The position numbers and the translations under genes were made by a program. The notes beneath the pieces were generated by a model. It was not told the DNA's origin. It made no database searches and saw only the letters and a program-made list of their open reading frames with translations. Below, one piece after another: positions 35,239 to 42,970 of a stretch of DNA of 64,000 nt (positions within the stretch are counted from its first letter, which is position 1; each line of letters starts with the position of its first letter). This DNA is from Bacteroidales bacterium (GTDB lineage Bacteria > Bacteroidota > Bacteroidia > Bacteroidales > UBA932): assembly GCA_017534745.1 (NCBI GenBank), contig JAFXVX010000003.1, positions 1 through 64,000 on the forward strand, in the 5' to 3' direction.

Positions 35239-36237
35239 ATGGGTAAAGAAAGTTTTTCCGACATAGGCAAAATCTCTGCCATAGAGCGTCTTTTCGAGGG
35301 AAGCGGCTTCGCCCCATGGGAAGATTTATACTTCCAGCCCTCTCCCAAAAATAAAGTTCTGTCCTTCCAGAAGACCTTCATTGAAGGGACTGACTTCGAC
35401 CTCGTCTATTTCCCTCTCAAGCATCTAGGCTATAAATGTGCGGCCTCGGTGCTCGGCGAGCTTTCCGCCGCCTGCGCCTCCGCAAGGACCATATCGGTAG
35501 TCCTCGGCGTCTCAGCCAAGCTGGATTTCGACGAGATCCGGAAAATCTGGAGCGGGGCAGTGACGGCCGCGACAGAATTCGGTGTCGCGAAAGCCGCCCT
35601 GGACCTCATCCCGTCGCAGAATGGCCTGTCCATCAGCATCTCAGCCATAGGGGAAATCCCCTTCGAGTTCTCGGCGAGGACCCCCTCGCCCGCGAGCAAG
35701 GACATCCTCTGCGTCTCCGGCCGCCTCGGCGCCGCGTTCTTCGGGCTACAGGTGCTCGAAAGGGGCAAAAAAGCATTCGACAAAGCCGGCGACGACCTGG
35801 AAAAACACAGGATGTTTGTCGGCGCCTACCTGAAGCCGGAGATGGACGCAGACGTGCCGGAAAGGCTCCTCAAAGAGGAGATTTTCCCCTCGGCCGGACT
35901 GCTCGTGACAAAGGGCCTCGCCGACGCCGTCAAGCGGGTAGCCGCCCGGACAGGTCTCGGCGCAAAAGTCTATGCCGACAAGATTCCGTTCGAGGGCAAT
36001 TCCTTCGCCCTCGGCAAGGAACTGGATATAGACCCTGTCTCCGCCGCGATGAACGGCGGTGACGATTTCGGGATACTGTTTGCCATTCCCATCCTATCCT
36101 TTGAAAAGTTCCACAGGGAATTCCCCACCTTCTCGGCAATCGGTCACCTCGCCCTGCCGGAGGCCGGGACTGTGCTAGTGACGCCGGAAGGCGCCGAACT
36201 TCCCCTCAGGGCTCAGGGTTGGCCTGAAGAAGATTAA
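35239..36237 (+). CDS. ThiL/AIR-synthase-like protein with altered active site
   Basis: 332 residues from ATG 35239. The overall layout is that of thiamine-monophosphate kinase: SDIGKISAIERLF at the start, FIEGTDFDLVYFPLKHLGYKCAASVLGEL in the place of the EGVHF...GWKALAVNLSDLAA region, and NGGDDFGILF in the place of the late GGEDYELLF. However the early GDDAA Mg/ATP motif is absent (there is EDLYFQPSP instead) and NLSDLAAMGA is reduced to SVLGELSAACA, losing the Asp. It may be a paralogue with another substrate or no kinase activity. No thiamine genes lie nearby; the DUF4923 gene follows after 20 bp. Confidence 0.65.
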   Translation: MGKESFSDIGKISAIERLFEGSGFAPWEDLYFQPSPKNKVLSFQKTFIEGTDFDLVYFPLKHLGYKCAASVLGELSAACASARTISVVLGVSAKLDFDEIRKIWSGAVTAATEFGVAKAALDLIPSQNGLSISISAIGEIPFEFSARTPSPASKDILCVSGRLGAAFFGLQVLERGKKAFDKAGDDLEKHRMFVGAYLKPEMDADVPERLLKEEIFPSAGLLVTKGLADAVKRVAARTGLGAKVYADKIPFEGNSFALGKELDIDPVSAAMNGGDDFGILFAIPILSFEKFHREFPTFSAIGHLALPEAGTVLVTPEGAELPLRAQGWPEED

Positions 36238-36257
36238 TTATTAAAACACAGATAGTT

Positions 36258-36998
36258 ATGAAAAAAGTTCTTGCTGTCATTTTAGCATCTTCGCTCATTT
36301 TTGCGGCGACTCCGGCTTCCGCCCAGCTTCTTGGCAAAATCTTAGGCGGATCAAGCAGCTCATCTTCGAGTTCATCGTCCTCAAGTTCCTCCTCCGAGTC
36401 CCAGAGCGGCGGCAGTATCCTTGGCGGCATTCTCGGCGGCTCCAGTTCTTCCTCCACCGGCAGTATCCTCGGCGGCATAGTCAACTCCATCGCCGGGACC
36501 GTCTATTCGGCTCCTATCAGCCTTAACGGCACCTATATTTACAACGGACTCGCAATGAGCACCGCCTCCAGCGACGGCAACCTCTTGTCGAACCTCGCCG
36601 GCGGCGCAATTTCTTCCGGTATTGAGAACAGGGTCAACGGCGTCATCGAGAAAATCGGCATCAAGCCCGGCGCCATGAGCTTCACCTTCAACTCCGACAA
36701 CACCTTCACCTGCACCGTCATGGGCATCCCCATCGGCGGGACCTACAAGGTCGGCGACAGTGAGAAGACCGTGACCCTCACCTTCGGCAAACTCATGCAG
36801 TTCTTCTCCATGACGGGGACCCTCGAGAGCGGGCTCACCGAGGCCAAGATGCTCTTCCCCGCAAACAAGATGACGACTTTCTTCAAGAAAATCGCCTCTG
36901 TCGTAGGAAAGTCAAACTCTTCAGTGGGTACCCTTTCTTCGATTATGGGAGGTAGCAACTCGACCCTGAAGCTCGGCTTCAAGCTTGCAAGGCAGTAA
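36258..36998 (+). CDS. DUF4923-family exported protein with poly-serine linker
   Basis: 246 residues. Sec signal ends ATPASA. Residues about 25-75 are a low-complexity region: a 15-residue serine run flanked by repeated GGSILGGILGGS. The remaining 170 residues (ISLNGTYIYNGLAMS, NTFTCTVMGIPIGGTYKVGD, LMQFFSMTG) match the small beta-rich DUF4923 proteins of Bacteroidetes. The serine run uses mixed AGC, TCA, TCG, AGT and TCC codons, which speaks against a simple slippage artefact. Likely periplasmic; function unknown. Converges with ruvA with only 2 bp between stops. Confidence 0.75.
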   Translation: MKKVLAVILASSLIFAATPASAQLLGKILGGSSSSSSSSSSSSSSSESQSGGSILGGILGGSSSSSTGSILGGIVNSIAGTVYSAPISLNGTYIYNGLAMSTASSDGNLLSNLAGGAISSGIENRVNGVIEKIGIKPGAMSFTFNSDNTFTCTVMGIPIGGTYKVGDSEKTVTLTFGKLMQFFSMTGTLESGLTEAKMLFPANKMTTFFKKIASVVGKSNSSVGTLSSIMGGSNSTLKLGFKLARQ

Positions 36999-37000
36999 GC

Positions 37001-37588
37001 CTACAGCTTCTGCAGGGCGGCCTTTATGACATCTTCAACCTTTGCGGCCGGGTTGGCCTTGAGGATGCCAGGGATAACCTTTCCGACCGCCGCCTTGGAG
37101 AATCCAAGCATGACAAGCGCGGTCGTCGCCTCATCCACTACGGCGTTGTTCTCTGACTGGAACAGCGCCGTAGTGTCTGTAGATGAGCCCTTTGCGACAC
37201 GGTCGCGAAGATCGACGACAAGCCGCTGCGCGGTCTTGAGGCCGATACCCTTTACGCTCTTTATCTTCGATATATCTTCCCCGATAATCGCACTGCGCAC
37301 CTCGTCCGTGGTGAGGGACGAGAGCATCATCCGCGCCGAGCCGCAGCCGACACCTGAAACACTGATGAGGAGACGGAATATCTCCCGTTCGTCTTCCGTT
37401 GCGAAGCCGTAGAAAAGCTCTTCGTCCTCACGGAGATAGTGGTGGATGAAAACCTTTACCCCGTGCTGGCCCTGCAGTTTTTCGAAGGTCTGGAGGGATA
37501 TAAGGCAAATATAGCCTATACCGCCGCACTCGACAACGGCCTCGGTCGGGTTCAGCGCGACAAGTTCACCTTTTAAGTAGTCAATCAT
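37001..37588 (-). CDS. ruvA: Holliday junction branch-migration protein RuvA
   Basis: 195 residues from ATG 37588; the longer frame to 37651 lies inside pncB. N-terminal OB fold (MIDYLKGELVALNPTEAVVECGGIGY), FIHHYLREDEELFYGF, helix-hairpin-helix pairs LLISVSGVGCGSARMMLSS and IKSVKGIGLKTAQRLVVDL, and a C-terminal domain (EATTALVMLGFSKAAVGKVI) that binds RuvB. Overlaps the pncB end by 8 bp. In this genome ruvB is about 19 kb away, next to mfd. GVGCGSA replaces the more common GVGPKTA-like motif. Confidence 0.96.
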   Translation of the reverse strand: MIDYLKGELVALNPTEAVVECGGIGYICLISLQTFEKLQGQHGVKVFIHHYLREDEELFYGFATEDEREIFRLLISVSGVGCGSARMMLSSLTTDEVRSAIIGEDISKIKSVKGIGLKTAQRLVVDLRDRVAKGSSTDTTALFQSENNAVVDEATTALVMLGFSKAAVGKVIPGILKANPAAKVEDVIKAALQKL

Positions 37589-38759
37589 TGAGGTGGAGTG
37601 AATAAGTTGCAATTTCGAATTCGCGGTCGTCGCCCATGTGCTTGCCGGCATCGTCGGAGATTTTTACGACTTTCTCCCACGGGTCCTTGCCGCTCATGCG
37701 GCAGCGCGACAGTTTCATCACTATATTGGCCGGCCTGTAGCCGTCGATGCCCGGATCACAGGTCAGGTTCGTGCCGATACCGGCACTGATTTTTATCCGT
37801 CCGCGGAAATAATCCGCTATTTCCTTGTAACGGGGGAACGTGAGGGCGTTGGAGAAGACCACGACCTTAGTCGAAGGGTCTATTCCGAACTCCTTCAGGC
37901 GGGCGATTATCTTCTCGCCTACCTCCTTCTCGTCGCCGGAATCCTGACGGAACCCGTCGAGCAGCTTTGCCTGCTTCATAGTAAGGGTCCGGAGGAAAGA
38001 GTCGGTCGTGAAGGTATCGATAAGGGCGGTGCCGAGGGCGCCGTCATAGACTTTAATCCAATCCTCAAGGGAAAGGTAATTGGCTCTCTTATAACCAAAT
38101 ACGCCGCTGTGGAACATCACCCACTCGTGGGGGAAAGTCCCTATCGGGGTCATCCCGTATTTCATTGCGAAATAGACGTTCGAAGTCCCCGCGCAATACT
38201 TCGGGCAGCCTTCCTTCAGTCCCTTCACGATGGTCTCGTGAAGCTCCGAAGAGAAGCGGCGGCGGGTGCCGAACTCGGAGAAGACAAGGGCGTTGTCGTT
38301 GGCGATTTTCATCTTGCCCGCGAGAATGGCGAGGGCCTTCTCCGGGTCGGCCACGACGCCCTTCCTGCGGTTCCGGAGTTCCGCGACTATCGCGAGAAGC
38401 GGAACCTCATAAAGAGTCACCTTATAGAGATAGTCGGTGACCTCCATCTGCAGGTGGCCTTCCTCATCGAGGGAGACCTTCACCTTGCCGGCGTTGAAAC
38501 GGAAGCCGCTGAGCCACTCCCAGTAGCTGCGGCTTATGTAGCGGATCTTGCGGGTCACGTAGGCGAACTCTTCGTCTGTGAGCGACAAGGCGCCCAGATT
38601 GGCTATTTCGGCCTTCAGGGCGGCGAGGAAGTCTTCGTCATAGACTTCCTTCGCCCTGTCCTGGAACCTGAACGTCCCTTCCGCCAGCGGATAGAGCTGG
38701 AAGTAGGCGTTCGAGGTGGAGAATTTGTAGAGGTCGGTGTCGAGTATGCTGAGTATCAT
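37581..38759 (-). CDS. pncB: Nicotinate phosphoribosyltransferase
   Basis: 392 residues, normal length. Converts nicotinate, PRPP and ATP to nicotinate mononucleotide in NAD salvage. Motifs: ILDTDLYKFSTSNAYFQLYP, FSEFGTRRRFS, GTSNVYFA, GTFPHEWVM (the phosphorylated His), LIDTFTTDSFL, GFRQDSGDE and GIGTNLTCD. Four bp downstream of glyS and overlapping ruvA, so part of a glyS-pncB-ruvA transcript. Confidence 0.97.
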   Translation of the reverse strand: MILSILDTDLYKFSTSNAYFQLYPLAEGTFRFQDRAKEVYDEDFLAALKAEIANLGALSLTDEEFAYVTRKIRYISRSYWEWLSGFRFNAGKVKVSLDEEGHLQMEVTDYLYKVTLYEVPLLAIVAELRNRRKGVVADPEKALAILAGKMKIANDNALVFSEFGTRRRFSSELHETIVKGLKEGCPKYCAGTSNVYFAMKYGMTPIGTFPHEWVMFHSGVFGYKRANYLSLEDWIKVYDGALGTALIDTFTTDSFLRTLTMKQAKLLDGFRQDSGDEKEVGEKIIARLKEFGIDPSTKVVVFSNALTFPRYKEIADYFRGRIKISAGIGTNLTCDPGIDGYRPANIVMKLSRCRMSGKDPWEKVVKISDDAGKHMGDDREFEIATYSLHLND

Positions 38760-38763
38760 GCCG

Positions 38764-40302
38764 TTACAGCTTCTTGAGGAGATTCGTGAGGCTCACCTTC
38801 TTCTCGATGAGGCCCCTGAGGTCCTCGATGCGGACCCTCTCCTGGGCCATCGAGTCGCGGTCGCGGACAGTCACGCAGCCGTCGCTGAGCGTGTCGTGAT
38901 CGACGGTGACGCAGAACGGGGTGCCGATAGCATCCTGGCGGCGGTAGCGCTTGCCGATGGAGTCCTTCTCGTCGTACTGGTAGGCGAAGTCGTATTTGAG
39001 CTCGTCCACGACCTTCTGCGCAATCTCCGGCAGACCGTCTTTTTTGACGAGCGGCATCACGGCAACCTTTACCGGCGCAAGCGGGGCGGGAATCTTGAGC
39101 ACGACGCGGCTGTCGCCACCCTCGAGCTCTTCCACTGTATAGGAATGACTCAGCACGGCGAGGGTCATACGATCGACACCGATAGAGGTCTCCACGCAGT
39201 ACGGGACGTAGCTCTCGCCTGTCTCCGGATCGAAATACTGGATCTTCTTGCCGGAAAGGCTCTGATGATTGCCAAGGTCGAAATCCGTCCTCGAGTGGAT
39301 GCCCTCGAGCTCCTTGAAGCCGAAGGGGAAGTTGAACTCGATGTCGGTCGCGGCGTTGGCGTAGTGGGCGAGCTTCTCGTGGTCGTGGAAACGGTAGTTT
39401 TCCGCGCCCATTCCGAGGGCGACATGCCACTTCATTCGGTTCTCCTTCCACTTTGCGAACCATTCCATCTCGGTGCCTGGCTTTACAAAGAATTCCATCT
39501 CCATCTGCTCGAACTCCTTCATCCTGAAGATGAATTGCCGCGCAACGATTTCGTTGCGGAAGGCCTTGCCTATCTGGGCAATACCGAACGGGATCTTCAT
39601 CCTGCCGGTCTTCTGGACGTTGAGGTAATTGATGAATATGCCCTGGGCCGTCTCCGGACGGAGATACAGCTTGTCGTCGGTGCCTCCAGTCGTGGAGCCC
39701 TGAGTCGAGAACATCAGGTTGAACTGACGGACCTCGGTCCAGTTGGCCGTCCCGGAAATCGGGCACACAATGCCACAGTCGATGATAATCTGCCTGTAGG
39801 CCTCAAGGTCGTTGGCGTCCTCCGCCGCCTTGTAGCGGGCGTGGACCTCGTCGTATTTGGCTTTTTCACGAAGGACGTTGGGGTTCGTCGCGCGGAACTG
39901 CTCCTCATTGAAGGCATCGCCGAACTTCCTGCGGCCCTTCTCTACCTCCTTATTCATCTTCTCCTCTATCTTCGCGAGATAGTCCTCGATAAGGACGTCG
40001 GCGCGATAACGCTTCTTGGAGTCTTTATTGTCTATGAGAGGGTCGTTGAATGCCGCCACGTGGCCGGAAGCCACCCAGGTCTTGGGGTGCATGAACACGC
40101 ATGAATCGATACCTGCAATGTTCTCATTGAGGCGCGTCATCGCCTCCCACCAGTAATTCTTGATGTTGTTCTTGAGCTGGGCGCCCATCTGGCCGTAGTC
40201 GTACACGGCGGCAAGCCCGTCATAAATCTCGCTTGAGGGGAAAATAAAACCATACTCCTTGCAGTGGGCAACAAGTACTTTGAAAAGTTCGTCCTGAGTC
40301 AT
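38764..40302 (-). CDS. glyS: Glycyl-tRNA synthetase (dimeric class II type)
   Basis: 512 residues. Features of the eukaryote/archaeal-like alpha2 enzyme: SSEIYDGLAAVYDYGQMGAQLKNNIK at the N-terminus, SGHVAAFNDPL, LRPETAQGIFINYLNV (motif 2 region), GIAQIGKAFRNEI, FEQMEMEFF, GVDRMTLAVL (motif 3), and a C-terminal anticodon-binding domain (APVKVAVMPLVKK, AIGTPFCVTVDHDT). Charges tRNA-Gly. A -7 box sits at 40339-40332. Heads glyS-pncB-ruvA. Confidence 0.98.
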   Translation of the reverse strand: MTQDELFKVLVAHCKEYGFIFPSSEIYDGLAAVYDYGQMGAQLKNNIKNYWWEAMTRLNENIAGIDSCVFMHPKTWVASGHVAAFNDPLIDNKDSKKRYRADVLIEDYLAKIEEKMNKEVEKGRRKFGDAFNEEQFRATNPNVLREKAKYDEVHARYKAAEDANDLEAYRQIIIDCGIVCPISGTANWTEVRQFNLMFSTQGSTTGGTDDKLYLRPETAQGIFINYLNVQKTGRMKIPFGIAQIGKAFRNEIVARQFIFRMKEFEQMEMEFFVKPGTEMEWFAKWKENRMKWHVALGMGAENYRFHDHEKLAHYANAATDIEFNFPFGFKELEGIHSRTDFDLGNHQSLSGKKIQYFDPETGESYVPYCVETSIGVDRMTLAVLSHSYTVEELEGGDSRVVLKIPAPLAPVKVAVMPLVKKDGLPEIAQKVVDELKYDFAYQYDEKDSIGKRYRRQDAIGTPFCVTVDHDTLSDGCVTVRDRDSMAQERVRIEDLRGLIEKKVSLTNLLKKL

Positions 40303-40331
40303 ATAGTGTTGTTTTTATTGCCAATAGGGTA

Positions 40332-40339
40332 CAAATTTA
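40332..40339 (-). promoter_or_regulatory. -7 box of glyS
   Basis: TAAATTTG on the minus strand, 29 nt before the glyS ATG and overlapping the 3' end of folK. No clear -33 partner. Confidence 0.45.
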
Positions 40340-40807
40340 ATCAAATATTTCCGGATGGGAGGCCCTGAGGGTAGTTTTTGCTATTTCCCGGAGGGGAATT
40401 TTTACAAAATCACGTTCCGCGATGCGGGGATGGGGGATTACGAGGTCTTCCTCCCGGAGAACGAGGTCTCCGAAATAGAGTATGTCAATGTCTATCGGCC
40501 TGTCCTCATAGCCCTCGCCGGACTTCTCACGCCCCATCCAGCGCTCTATCCTCTTGGCCTCGTAGAGAAGCCCCCTCGCAGCGGCCGCCGCCGGTATTTC
40601 CTCCGGCAGGCTGACGCTGTAGAGCACGCACTGATTGAGAAATTTGTTTTCGCTCTCAAAGCCCCACGGCTCAGTCTCTATCACTGAAGAAACCGCCTCC
40701 GGCTGCACCCCGAGGGCGTCCGAAAGCATCTCCACCGCCTGTTCAAGATTACCCTCACGGTCGCCGAGATTGCTTCCGAGGGAAAGATATATATCCGTCA
40801 TCGCCAT
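40337..40807 (-). CDS. folK: 2-amino-4-hydroxy-6-hydroxymethyldihydropteridine pyrophosphokinase
   Basis: 156 residues. Transfers pyrophosphate from ATP to the pterin in folate synthesis. Motifs: YLSLGSNLGDREGNL, ETEPWGFESENKFLNQC, EDRPIDIDILYFGD (metal-binding Asp pair) and VIPHPRIAERDFV. ATG overlaps the sufT stop (TGATG arrangement), so it ends the suf transcript. ATG at 40801 would remove two residues. Confidence 0.96.
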   Translation of the reverse strand: MAMTDIYLSLGSNLGDREGNLEQAVEMLSDALGVQPEAVSSVIETEPWGFESENKFLNQCVLYSVSLPEEIPAAAAARGLLYEAKRIERWMGREKSGEGYEDRPIDIDILYFGDLVLREEDLVIPHPRIAERDFVKIPLREIAKTTLRASHPEIFD

Positions 40808-41217
40808 CAGACGTCAAATCCAAAGGACTCCGGTCCCTGCTCCTGCTCCGGCTCGTCTTCGTCGTCGAACCCGAGAGCCACCCTCGCCTCCTCCGAAAGC
40901 ATACTCCTGTCCCAGACCGGCTCGAACACGAGTTCTATGTCGCAGCCTTCAATCCCCGGAACCTCTTCCACGCTCTGCTTCACATCCGCAAGCACCTCGT
41001 CCGCCATCGGACAGTTCGGCGCCGTGAAAGTCATCACAATGTGGGCCTTGTGTTCCTTGTCTATATTCAACTCGTATATCAATCCCAGGTCGTAAATATT
41101 GACCGGTATCTCCGGATCATAGACCTGCTTCAGCGCGAGGACCACATTGGTATAAAGGGGCGCCAGCTCCTGCGCGTCCTCCGCCGTAAGTATATCTTTT
41201 TCAGTGTCTTTTGCCAT
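40807..41217 (-). CDS. SufT-like iron-sulfur assembly factor (DUF59/MIP18)
   Basis: 136 residues from ATG 41217 (a GTG at 41226 overlaps sufE and is less likely). MIP18 domain: LKQVYDPEIPVNIYDLGLIYEL, VMTFTAPNCPMADEVLADVKQSV with the conserved Cys, and FEPVWDRSMLSEEARVALGF. The acidic Glu/Asp-rich C-terminal tail is typical. Helps mature Fe-S proteins; linkage to sufS and sufE supports it. Confidence 0.92.
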   Translation of the reverse strand: MAKDTEKDILTAEDAQELAPLYTNVVLALKQVYDPEIPVNIYDLGLIYELNIDKEHKAHIVMTFTAPNCPMADEVLADVKQSVEEVPGIEGCDIELVFEPVWDRSMLSEEARVALGFDDEDEPEQEQGPESFGFDV

Positions 41218-41225
41218 CTCAACCA

Positions 41226-41636
41226 CTATATTGCCTCCTGTGCCGTCTTCTTCATCGTCTCAATCATCGAGACCAGTCCGCCGGCCCTCGTCGGCGACAG
41301 GTTCTCCTTCAGCCCTATATTATCCAAAAATGAAAAATCATCTTCCGCAATCTCCTCCGGCGTCCTTCCTGAATACACTCCTACAAGAAGCGAAATGATT
41401 CCCTTAGTAATAATCGCATCGCTGTCCGCCTTGAAAAACAGCTTTCCATCCCGCTTTTCACTGCACAGCCACACCCTCGACTGGCATCCCTTGATCAGAT
41501 GCTCCTCCGTCCTCTCCTCCTCCGGGTACGCCTCCAACTCCTTCCCCAGCCCGATAAGATACTCATACTTATCCAGCCACTCATCATACATCGAGAACTC
41601 CTCGATCACCTTTTCTTTCGCTTCCTGTAAGGTCAT
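41226..41636 (-). CDS. sufE: Cysteine desulfuration protein SufE
   Basis: 136 residues. Accepts persulfide sulfur from SufS. The acceptor Cys is in HLIKGCQSRVWL; other family segments are YEYLIGLGKELE and IGLKENLSPTRAGGLVSMI. Overlaps the sufS stop by 4 bp, which fits coupled synthesis of the two partners. Confidence 0.96.
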   Translation of the reverse strand: MTLQEAKEKVIEEFSMYDEWLDKYEYLIGLGKELEAYPEEERTEEHLIKGCQSRVWLCSEKRDGKLFFKADSDAIITKGIISLLVGVYSGRTPEEIAEDDFSFLDNIGLKENLSPTRAGGLVSMIETMKKTAQEAI

Positions 41637-42844
41637 ATCAGCATTTTTATAGCTTTATCAAGTGATGTTATAAAGTATTTAGCTTCGTCTAATGTGTTGT
41701 AGGGAGCGAAGGAGGCGCGGAGGAGGCCGGTGAGGCCGAAGCGGCGCATGAGGGGTTCAGCGCACATTTGGCCGGAGCGGACGGCGATGCCCATCTTGTC
41801 GAGGATGAGCGCAAGGTCCTCATGGTGAGCGCCTTTCACGGCAAATGAGAATACCGGCATCTTATCGGACGTTCTACGTGGAACACCGTACAGCGTGATG
41901 CGCGGATCGGAAGTTAAAGAGTCCAGCATATACTCACAGATTGCGCTATCCTCAGCCCCCCTCAGCATCTTCGCCGTCTCCAGCGCTGGAACCATCGTCG
42001 GGACCGCAGAAATATTCTGCGTCCCCGCCTCAAACTTATGCGGGGCCTTAGCAAAAGTCGTCCCCTCAAAACTGACCGACTCAATCATCTCGCCACCGCC
42101 CATGAACGGAGGCATCTCATCCAACCACTTCTTCTTGGCGTAAAGGACGCCTGTCCCTGTCGCGGCATAGATCTTATGACCGGAAAAAGCGTAAAAATCA
42201 CAGTCCAGATCCTTCACATCAACCGTGCAGTGGACGATCCCCTGCGCCCCGTCAACGAGGACGGGAATCCCTTTTGAATGGCAAATCGAAACTATCTCCT
42301 TAATAGGATTGATAATTCCCAGCACATTGGAGACCTGCGCGACGGAGACAATTTTAGTCCTCGGCGAGAGCAAACCGGCCAGCTGTTCAAGGTCCAGATA
42401 GCCATCTTCAGTGACTTTAGCGACCTTTAGAACAGCCTTTTTCCGCCCGCAAAGTAGCTGCCAGGGAACCAGATTCGAATGATGCTCCGCCTCCGTCACA
42501 ACTATTTCGTCTCCATCTCCGACGAATCTCTCGCCGAAAGAGTAAGCGACCAGATTGATCGACGCAGTCGTCCCTGATGTAAAGACTATCTCAGACTTAT
42601 CAGCGGCACCTATAAAATCACGGACCGCCTCACGGGCGGCCTCGAATTCAAATGTCGCCTGGGTTGCAAAATGGTGGACCGCCCTGTAGATATTGGCGTT
42701 GCACCGGCAGGCCATATCCTCCCACTTCCGGATCACCGCCTCCGGCCTCTGCGAAGTCGCCGCATTGTCCAGATACACGAGCGGCTTCCCGTACACCTTC
42801 TCCCCCAGCGCCGGAAACATTGCCCTTATTTCACCTTTATCCAT
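41633..42844 (-). CDS. sufS: Cysteine desulfurase SufS
   Basis: 403 residues. PLP-dependent class V aminotransferase fold: VYLDNAATSQRP, FTSGTTASINLVA, EAEHHSNLVPW, VDGAQGIVH, FSGHKIYAATGTGVLY (Lys binding PLP) and the catalytic Cys in VRSGQMCAEPLM. The usual RTGHHC is RSGQMC here; the Cys itself is kept. Supplies sulfur for Fe-S clusters with SufE. First gene of sufS-sufE-sufT-folK. sufB, sufC and sufD are not in the window. Confidence 0.95.
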   Translation of the reverse strand: MDKGEIRAMFPALGEKVYGKPLVYLDNAATSQRPEAVIRKWEDMACRCNANIYRAVHHFATQATFEFEAAREAVRDFIGAADKSEIVFTSGTTASINLVAYSFGERFVGDGDEIVVTEAEHHSNLVPWQLLCGRKKAVLKVAKVTEDGYLDLEQLAGLLSPRTKIVSVAQVSNVLGIINPIKEIVSICHSKGIPVLVDGAQGIVHCTVDVKDLDCDFYAFSGHKIYAATGTGVLYAKKKWLDEMPPFMGGGEMIESVSFEGTTFAKAPHKFEAGTQNISAVPTMVPALETAKMLRGAEDSAICEYMLDSLTSDPRITLYGVPRRTSDKMPVFSFAVKGAHHEDLALILDKMGIAVRSGQMCAEPLMRRFGLTGLLRASFAPYNTLDEAKYFITSLDKAIKMLI

Positions 42845-42861
42845 ATCGAATCTTTAGTCCA

Positions 42862-42869
42862 CAAATTTA
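42862..42869 (-). promoter_or_regulatory. -7 box of the sufS operon
   Basis: TAAATTTG on the minus strand, 17 nt before the sufS ATG. A second candidate, TAATTTTG, is at 42878-42871. Confidence 0.5.
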
Positions 42870-42914
42870 GCAAAATTAACCACAAAACCTGCTAACTGCA
42901 TTATGCGAACAAAA

Positions 42915-42947
42915 ATTATGTAAGACAAAAAATTTAACTTACATAAT
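42915..42947. promoter_or_regulatory. 10-bp inverted repeat upstream of sufS
   Basis: ATTATGTAAG (42915-42924) and its exact complement CTTACATAAT (42938-42947) around a 13-nt A/T-rich loop. About 75 bp before the sufS start and 24 bp after the LuxR gene stop. Could be an operator or a weak hairpin; there is no T-run of terminator type. Confidence 0.45.
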
Positions 42948-42970
42948 AACAAAAGTATTTTTGACAGAGG

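Noticed and set aside
38764..40302. Threonyl- or prolyl-tRNA synthetase as alternative for the class II enzyme
   Set aside because: The N-terminal YDGLAAVYDYGQMG segment and LRPETAQG motif are specific to glycyl-tRNA synthetase of the dimeric type.
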